Positions 57,516-64,000 of a stretch of DNA of 64,000 nt are shown piece after piece (position 1 is the stretch's first letter; each line of letters starts with the position of its first letter). Both the position numbers and the translations under genes were made by a program. Source of the stretch: Muscardinus avellanarius. Taxonomy: Eukaryota; Chordata; Mammalia; Rodentia; Gliridae. The stretch spans positions 140,201,965 through 140,265,964 of the forward strand of contig OY726561.1 of NCBI GenBank assembly GCA_963383645.1, in the 5' to 3' direction. The notes beneath the pieces were generated by a model. It made no database searches. It was not told the origin of the DNA and was given only the letters and a program-made list of their open reading frames with translations.

Positions 57516-57899
57516 ATATTCTAAAAAAAGTCTTTTAAATTTAATCAAGATAGTAAAGGCTGTGGAAAAGTCTTCAAAGTAAGGAAATGGCCAAGGAAAA
57601 CAGGTAGGACCAAAGTTGGCAGCCCACGGAAAGCAACTGGGAGGAGGAGCACTGAACTCGCAGAGCGAACCAACCCAGACGCCAGACATCCTTTCTACTT
57701 CAGGTCGTAGAAAAACAGGTGCGCTGAAATATTTTCATCGCAGTGACAGAACCAGGGCTTGGTTCTGGTTAGCAAGTGAGCTTTTTGGTTTCGTCGGAGA
57801 TACATGCAATGCCCTCTTTTGACCAACGGCCTCTGTCCTTGTGGAAGCCGAGCGTCTCTCCTGCATGAAGCAGGGTCAGGACAGGATTGGCACCTACAG

Positions 57900-58097
57900 G
57901 GCTCCTGGGGATGGAATCCAGGGGCATCTACCTCCGAGCTACACGCCCAGCCCTATTTTTTATTCTTTCTTTGGAACAGGGTCTCACTAAGTTGCAGAGG
58001 GCCTCACTAAGTAGCTGAGGCTGGCAGCGAACCTGCGATCCTCCTGTCTCAGCCTCCCATGTACTGGGATTACAAATATGCACCACCAGCCTGGCTT
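57900..58097 (-). mobile_element. B1-dID SINE
   Basis: GCTCCTGGGGATGGAATCCA, GAGCTACACGCCCAGCCC, B1 part to CACCACCAGCCTGGC. Confidence 0.9.
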
Positions 58098-58607
58098 TGG
58101 AGCCGTCTTCTGACAGAAATCTTTTCGTTGGCACATTAGTTTTTCTATGAAATTTAAGTAATTATTCAATTTCTAGAATAATTTAGCATTAAATGAATAG
58201 AGAATTTTAATGTCATCTAAAGAATAGGTGCTTGGTTTTAAATATTACAAGTTATTTCCAAGACAATTCATGTGGCTTTTAAAAGCAGGTATCTTCTGCC
58301 TATGAGCAATTCTTCCAGCTTGTGCAATCACTTTTAATTTCAATGGCTCTGTACGAAGGTCAACCATGCTACAGAAACATGTCCTGGAAATGTTTTAAAC
58401 CTTTCCTAGCAATACATGACGCAGAGAACTAACATAAAACTGGTCATCGCCTTGCAGACTGTTGATGACAGAATTTGATCTGGTTGGTTTTATGGAATAT
58501 ACTCATAGTTTTAAGCATGGCATTTTAAGACCATATGCCAACTTCAAAATGGAAGGCTTGAGCTGGGAATTACTTCAGTTTTCAATCTTTTAAAATCAGA
58601 ATCTTAA

Positions 58608-58820
58608 GCCGGGCGTGGTGGCACACGCTTGTAATCCCCACGCTTGGGAGGTGGAGACAGGAGGATCGCGCAGGTTCAAAGCCAGCCTCTCTAGCTAGCT
58701 TAAGAGACCTTGTTTCCAAATAAAATATAAAATAGGTCTGGGAGCGTAGCCCAGAGGTAGAAGGGTTCCATCCCCAGTACCACCAACAAAACAAAAACAA
58801 AACAAAAAAAACAAAGAAAC
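58608..58820 (+). mobile_element. B1-dID SINE, first of three at one target
   Basis: GCCGGGCGTGGTGGCACACG, CTAGCTTAAGAGACCTTG, GTTCCATCCCCAGTACCACC, A-rich tail. Bounded by CAGAATCTT at 58597 and 58821. Confidence 0.92.
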
Positions 58821-58829
58821 CAGAATCTT

Positions 58830-59057
58830 GCTGGGCGTGGTAGTGCATGCCTATAACGCCAGGACTTGGGAGGCTGGGACAGGAGGATCATAGGTTTGCC
58901 GCCAGCCTCAGCAACCTCGTGAGGTCCTCCACAATTTAGTGAGACCCTGTTTCCAAATAAAAAATAAAATAGGGCTGGGGGTATACCTCAGAGATAGAAT
59001 CCCTCCTGGGTCCAATATCCAGTACAAAAACAAAACGAACAAACAAACAAATAATAT
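58830..59057 (+). mobile_element. B1-dID SINE, second of three
   Basis: CTGGGCGTGGTAGTGCATGC to CCAATATCCAGTAC, (AAAC)n tail. Bounded by CAGAATCT at 58821 and 59058. Confidence 0.92.
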
Positions 59058-59066
59058 CAGAATCTC

Positions 59067-59286
59067 AGCCCGGTGTGATGGGTCATGCTTATATTCCCAG
59101 TACTTGAGAAACTGACACAGGAGGTTCTCAGGTTCGAGGACAGCCTCAGCTACATAGTGAGGCCCTCTACAACTTAGTGAGACCCTGTTTCAAAATAAAG
59201 AATAAAAAATAGGGCTGGGGGTGTAGCTCAGAGGTAGCATGCCCCTGGGTTCAACCCTCAGTACCACAAAAAAATAAAAATAAAAA
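59067..59286 (+). mobile_element. B1-dID SINE, third of three
   Basis: AGCCCGGTGTGATGGGTCAT, GGGCTGGGGGTGTAGCTCAG, TTCAACCCTCAGTACCAC. Bounded by CAGAATCTC at 59058 and TAGAATCTC at 59287. Confidence 0.92.
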
Positions 59287-60779
59287 TAGAATCTCTTTTG
59301 TGACTACCAGATGAAAAAATTGAATAGAAGTAACGGTACCCTGTGAGACACATACTCAGGCAGCCCAGTTCCATCAGGTCTCTGGCTGCTCTTTCGTCGA
59401 GGGACAGGCCTGCCCAGATAAGAACTATTTTCACCAGAATAGATATCAAGCTGCCTTATGGACTGCAATTTTTAAACTATGGTTTCAGTGTGAACAATGG
59501 CACTTTACTAAAGTTAATGCTGTTGGAGGAGGGCCTTCCTGTCAAATGTGTTCTCCTGAGCCCCAGACCTGCCTTATAGACAGCCTGCTAGGAGCCCTCC
59601 TCTTCAGAGGCCCACTGCCTTACACAGGCACAAAACCTATCTGTGGAATCATGCCTAGGGTGAAGGCATTGTCTTCAGGAGGCTCCTATAAACTGTTCAC
59701 CAACTGCCAGGAAATGTTACTAGGAGGGGACCGAGAACCGGGCATCACAATGAAGACCGGGAGGAGGAGGCCCGAGCAGTGATTCTGGAGGCCCGTTTGT
59801 AGACCACTACTTGGCTCTGCCGTATGTGACTTGCCTGGGAAGCTTCTTAAAAATGGATGTCCACTATCTACCCTTGCCGTCAGAGTGGCGCGTGCGTGCG
59901 TGCGTGTGTGTGTGTGAGTGATCACTAGGTGATCCTCATGTTCCCTATGGTTCACACCAGGGGACCAAAACATGGCCTTCTCGGAGGATGCTGATGGGAT
60001 CCAGTAGAGGAAGCCTGGGAAGCCTCTTCAGGGTGAAGGCGCGCTGAGCGGCTGAGATGGGGTGTCGCTAAGGGTGCTGCTGCCGCCGTGTGGGGGCAGG
60101 GCGGCCGGCGCCCTTGGGTGCCCTGCTTCCCGGGAGCCTCACAGCACCAGCAGTGCCTCACATCTCTGAGTGCCTCGCGCCCAGTGCCTGGGTGCCGTGT
60201 AACAGTTTCTTGAATGCAAGTGAATCATCTGAGTTTATTCTTATAAGAGGGGCTCAGAATAAATCCCCTCTGCCCTCGGCACAGCTCCCACTACAGCTCA
60301 CGTCGGCTACGGGTACGGCTGCAGGCCGAGGACCTAGGTACTCAAAAGAAGGCCGAGGTAAGGAAACCTTTCCTGTACAGACCAGACAGTAGGTAGTTTA
60401 GGCCCTGTGGGCGCCATATGTCTTTTTGCATATTCTTTTCTCTCCTAACTTTCTACTATCAGTTAAAACCATTCTCAGCTGGCAAGCAGTATGCAAACAG
60501 GCCGCCGGCTGGATGTGGCCCAGGCCGTCATCTGCTGATACCTGGCTTGGAATGTTTATTACGAAGAATAGCTACATGACAACGGCAGGTATGCATCAGA
60601 CATCCGGATTTCTGTGAGTCACAGAACGCTGCGGGGGAGGAGCAAAGGATGAGGCCGCGCTGCCACGGGAGGCTGGCCGGCGACACCTGGGTCTTCAAGG
60701 AGTGGAAGACCTGGGGAGAAAGCAGTGCTGCAGCCCCGGGCCTCGAGCAGGGAGCCGTGACGGGGCTGCCCCGTCTGAC

Positions 60780-61030
60780 CTCCCACAGGCACGTATCCTA
60801 GCGCGACTCTAGAGAAACACAGCCCGCGCCTTTCGGCCGTCTTTGAGAGCAGTCTTGGTCCGAGGCGCTCCAGGGTCCACCTCAAGCGCCGCCGCGCTCT
60901 GCCCGCAGCAGGAGCGCTTGCCAGTGGCTCCAGCCTTCGTGAGGTTCGGGGCCGTGGGCTCCGCACGGTTCCAGCCTACGTGGAACTGCACTGTGGTAGG
61001 GATGTTCCAGGACGCCACGCAAGTTTTGGC
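60780..61030. promoter_or_regulatory. CpG-dense patch inside the intron upstream of DHR1
   Basis: By eye about 21 CpG lie in 200 bases around 60785-60985 at roughly 65 percent GC, close to the expected number, whereas the surrounding intron is CpG-poor. It could be a small orphan CpG island or alternative start, or the GC-rich end of an unrecognised retrocopy. A minus-strand frame over it has no family I know. Confidence 0.35.
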
Positions 61031-61849
61031 GCCGTTTCGTTTGGATTCTCTCAAATACTCTGTATAAATCACACCACACATCAGGAGGCGTTGGGTTCAC
61101 GTAACAGAGACTGAAGGCTGTATCATTCATGCTTTGTCTGCTTCTAGAGAGGACCAGGGCCGGTCCGTGGCTGTGCTTTCTTTCCCTTGAAGTGACTTCC
61201 CCCAGCAGACAGTGGCTTACGTGGGATGGTACCAGCTCTCTCTCTCCTCCACAGCGTTCATGGAGATATGGAGATACCGGTCATCAATCTACATGGAGTT
61301 TCTGGCATGTGAGACTGACGCTTTGTTTTGTAGTAGTTACTTTCTTGAGAAAGAGAGTCCCTGGGAGGACTTCTTTGAGTACCCAGAAAAGATGGGCTCT
61401 ATCTCACTAGCCTTCCGTGTCACACTTCTGGTTTCTATCACTGCAGTCAGGGATGCCCTGTGCTCTAAGATGGCTAAGTAAGGGAACAGGGTCAAGGACA
61501 TGGTGACCTTCCATCCCCTGTGGGACCAAAAATGATCATTCCTCAGCCGTCCCTTCATGATACCGCCAAAGCCCATCTGACTCAGACCCACCACGGTCCC
61601 TTGAAACAATCTGTGGCAAATTACACCGTTGCTCCCCGCGAGGGGGCTTCCTCTAAAATGTCACATCTCTGCACCCTGGCCCTTCTTATGAAAAAGACAG
61701 GTTTCCTGCCTTTCTGATTCTGTGTGGCTTGGGGTAAATACTGCTCATTTTCTCTTCAATTGGAGTAACTAATCTGTCTCACACAAAAGTCCCTTCCTGT
61801 ATCTACATACCTCAGATTTGTTAAGGTTTTCTAAATATTCCAATATGTC

Positions 61850-62101
61850 CCCCGATCTTCCAGTACTGAGGATGAAACTCAGGGACATTCTATCTCTGAG
61901 TAATACCCCCAGGACTTTTCTTTTTGATTTTTAAAGGGGTTCTTTTTTTTTTCTTTTGGAACTGGGGATCGAACCTCAAACAGGTATTACTAAGTTGCCA
62001 AAGACCTTGCAAGGTGACTGAGGCTGGCCTTGAACCTGCAATCCTCCTGTCTCAGCCCGCCAAATACTGGGATTACAGGCGTGTGCCAACACGCCTGGCT
62101 G
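61850..62101 (-). mobile_element. ID fragment and B1-dID SINE
   Basis: Antisense ID 61850-61923 (CAGTACTGAGGATGAAACTC), then SINE 61940-62101 (GGAACTGGGGATCGAACCTC to GCCAACACGCCTGGC). It lies 165 bases from the candidate microexon. Confidence 0.85.
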
Positions 62102-62264
62102 GTAGCTTCTCTTTCTATGTCTTTTCAGTTACCAGGGAAGGAGAGGCTGATGAGTATTAATAATGTACGTGACACCCCACCCCAGTGTCGCAACATTCCA
62201 TGAAACCAAGGAAGCCGGGACAAAGCAGGCAACAGGCAGACAGCACACACGAGCGGCAACTTAC

Positions 62265-62282
62265 ACCCAGCTATCTTCGCCT
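62265..62282 (-). other. DOCK3: Candidate 18-nt in-frame microexon upstream of DHR1
   Basis: On the minus strand a long pyrimidine tract ending TTTTCTTTCTGATGCAG is followed by 18 nt and then the donor GTAAGT. Placed between the missing upstream exon and exon 1 (which needs one base, G), it reads GAG GCG AAG ATA GCT GGG T+GT. This replaces one glycine by EAKIAGC and keeps the frame open. A UGC just before the AG matches the known sequence preference of the neuronal microexon regulator SRRM4. There is no expression evidence here, and short matches of this sort can arise by chance. Confidence 0.4.
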
Positions 62283-64000
62283 CTGCATCAGAAAGAAAAG
62301 GGAATGAGGAGCAGCACAGAGAGAAACAAGAACAGTTAAGACAAACAGAAAAGGAGAAAGAAACATCCCCGCAGGCTGGTGGCGAAGCATGCGTTTTAAA
62401 ATCAGAGGACAGAGGAGATGAGCGGACACGTCCTTGAGCACAAGGCGGAGTCAAGGGTCCGTTGGAGGGAGGCCGTGTCGACACAGCTGTCTTCTGATGG
62501 ACCAGTGCAGGCACCCCAGGGCTAGCAGTGCTGGCCTCAGGGTCGACTCACAGAGGGGCAGCTATATCCAAAGCAGAAGACTTCCCAGGCCATGGCTCTC
62601 AAGCCAGTAGCCCGGCCACCACTTGGCGCTTGAGAGAAATGCAAATCGCCGGACCCCTCCCAACTCTACTGGACCAGAAACCCTTGGGGTGGGCCCAGCA
62701 TCTGTGTTTCTCTAAGCCTTTCAGGTAGTTCTGATGCACATCAAAGTTAGAGAAGTGCTGGTTTGAAGAAAAACCTAGTCTTTTAGTTAGAACAACGTAC
62801 TAAATCACAGTGGACTTCTTACGGCAAGACAGAGACCATTTCACGTGAAACCTGGCCTGCGTCACACCCACAGTCAGGGATAGCCATAGAAAATCAAGGC
62901 TTAGAAAACAAGGTAAAAGCTGCACTGCCTACAGAGCCAAGACAAAGCTCTGTATTCCCCTGACCCCACGGCACAGGCTTTCCAGGAGAAATGCAGGGAT
63001 ACAGAAGATGTTGGCCTATCTCTGCTGGCTTCGATGTGGTCTGGAGAATGGCACAGCCTCTCCTTGAGCAAGAGGTTTTAAATGGTCCCTTCCAGGTTTC
63101 AGTCTTTTGGCTGACTGTTCTCCAGCGCTCTACTGTGGCTGATTCACACATGTGTGCCAGGGGGCGATGTTAGTATCCACGTGTACCCCCCACATCTGTT
63201 CTGCTCCAGTCTTTCCTGCTTACCTTCTTTTAGGAATATCTAGGAAAGGGCTAAACTGTATTATAGAGTCATTAGCTTCACTGCTGAAGTAAAACAGGTC
63301 TGGGGGAAGGAGAAAATACTCAGAGAAATATTGCAATCAACCAACAAAAGGTGATATATGCTCAATCTCCAAAATGTGGCTTAAGTTCCTGATCTATTTG
63401 TTTTTTAGCATGTACGATGGCATTTTCTGGGTTGGCATGACTTTCTCTGGGGTCTCGGGGGCAACGGCTCCCAGAATGCTACACTGCATTCTCTTGCTCA
63501 TGACCGTGGCCGGTGCCAGGCTGGGTGGCTGTGTCGTCAGGACCCGAGCTGTGGCACCGGGCGGCCATCTTCTGGCCCCAGCACCATGCGGTATGTAGTA
63601 CGAGGGCGTCAGAAAGACCTTTTCAGAAACGGCAGGGTAGATCCTGGGGCGGCTATAGCCTGTCTGGATTCTTCTTTACGGCTCTGCCAACATATTTTGA
63701 CAGGGACCTATCTGGGCCAGTGGACAAAAAAAGACCTCACTAAATGAGTGTCTGGTAGTTTCTGCCAAATCCTGGGGAGTTTGAAAATGAGGATCACAGC
63801 TTACGAGTAATTCTATTTTTTCATCTACTCTAATTTCTCAGACTTAAGTGTTGAAAGCTCACAGTTACTGACACAGTTCCTTTTCTCGTTCCTTTTCCAT
63901 GTGTCCATGTGTCAAGAAGATGGAGCTGCTGCTCCTTCTAACTTGGCCGCACTGGTACTGTGAGGGCGAGGCGCCCTGCAGCGCAGGCACGCCACGCAGG

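Larger units (their letters stand above)
56551..64000. other. Intron upstream of DHR1 (partial)
   Basis: SINEs at 57384, 57900, 58608-59286 and 61850, the CpG patch and the microexon candidate. The conventional upstream exon (ending near ...PG) was looked for on the minus strand and not found. An A-rich-start stretch at 56945-57300 might be an old LTR but is unresolved. Confidence 0.6.

Noticed and set aside
60809..61130. Minus-strand frame ending in a stop near 60809, as a possible DOCK3 exon or retrocopy
   Set aside because: No similarity to the expected residues before DHR1 and no family recognised. Kept only as part of the CpG patch note.
62267..62282. Alternative 16-nt version of the microexon using the GT two bases earlier
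   Set aside because: It would shift the frame, and GTGTAA is a weaker donor than GTAAGT.

Overview
The window is a piece of a vertebrate nuclear genome, almost certainly a rodent of the squirrel-related clade. The evidence is (i) multi-exon coding sequence with GT-AG introns on the minus strand, and (ii) about 55 SINEs with a 7SL-derived B1-like head joined to a tRNA-derived ID-like tail, the B1-dID design known from squirrels and relatives. L1 fragments and (TG)n microsatellites are also present. Nothing bacterial or viral was seen apart from one possible old LTR. The species call is an inference from the SINE type.

A single gene spans the window: the middle of DOCK3 (MOCA), a brain-enriched Rac guanine-nucleotide exchange factor, read from high to low coordinates. 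I placed 25 consecutive coding exons between 56550 and 394. Their junction phases agree throughout and give one uninterrupted frame of 942 codons plus two leading bases. In transcript order, exons 1-4 encode the DHR1 (C2-like, membrane-lipid binding) domain, exons 5-19 the helical armadillo-like middle, and exons 20-25 the start of the catalytic DHR2 domain (lobe A). The N-terminal SH3/ELMO-binding part lies beyond the right edge. The nucleotide-sensor part of DHR2 and the proline-rich tail lie beyond the left edge. DOCK4 was considered and set aside because many residues match DOCK3 and not DOCK4 as I remember them.

Layout: 56551-64000 is the intron upstream of DHR1. It has a three-SINE cluster at one target site (58597-59295), a CpG-dense patch (about 60780-61030) and a candidate 18-nt microexon (62265-62282). 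46956-56550 holds exons 1-8, a plus-strand 3' L1 fragment (about 48985-50690) and a composite retroposed element with target-site duplications (52322-53029). 27910-46955 holds exons 9-14, with an ID-derived 60-bp tandem array (32381-32618) and an antisense L1 broken up by SINEs (about 29180-31205). 27590-27911 is a 47-bp minisatellite that starts inside the last bases of exon 14 and repeats its splice donor. 394-27589 holds exons 15-25 with SINE-rich introns, three SINEs inserted at one target (23212-23904) and an LTR-like stretch (about 18880-19512).

The most interesting signals concern splicing: the donor-bearing minisatellite at exon 14, the in-frame microexon candidate before DHR1, and a stronger internal donor inside exon 12. 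The composite retroelement with a tandem-repeat 5' half is the best candidate for an undescribed mobile element.
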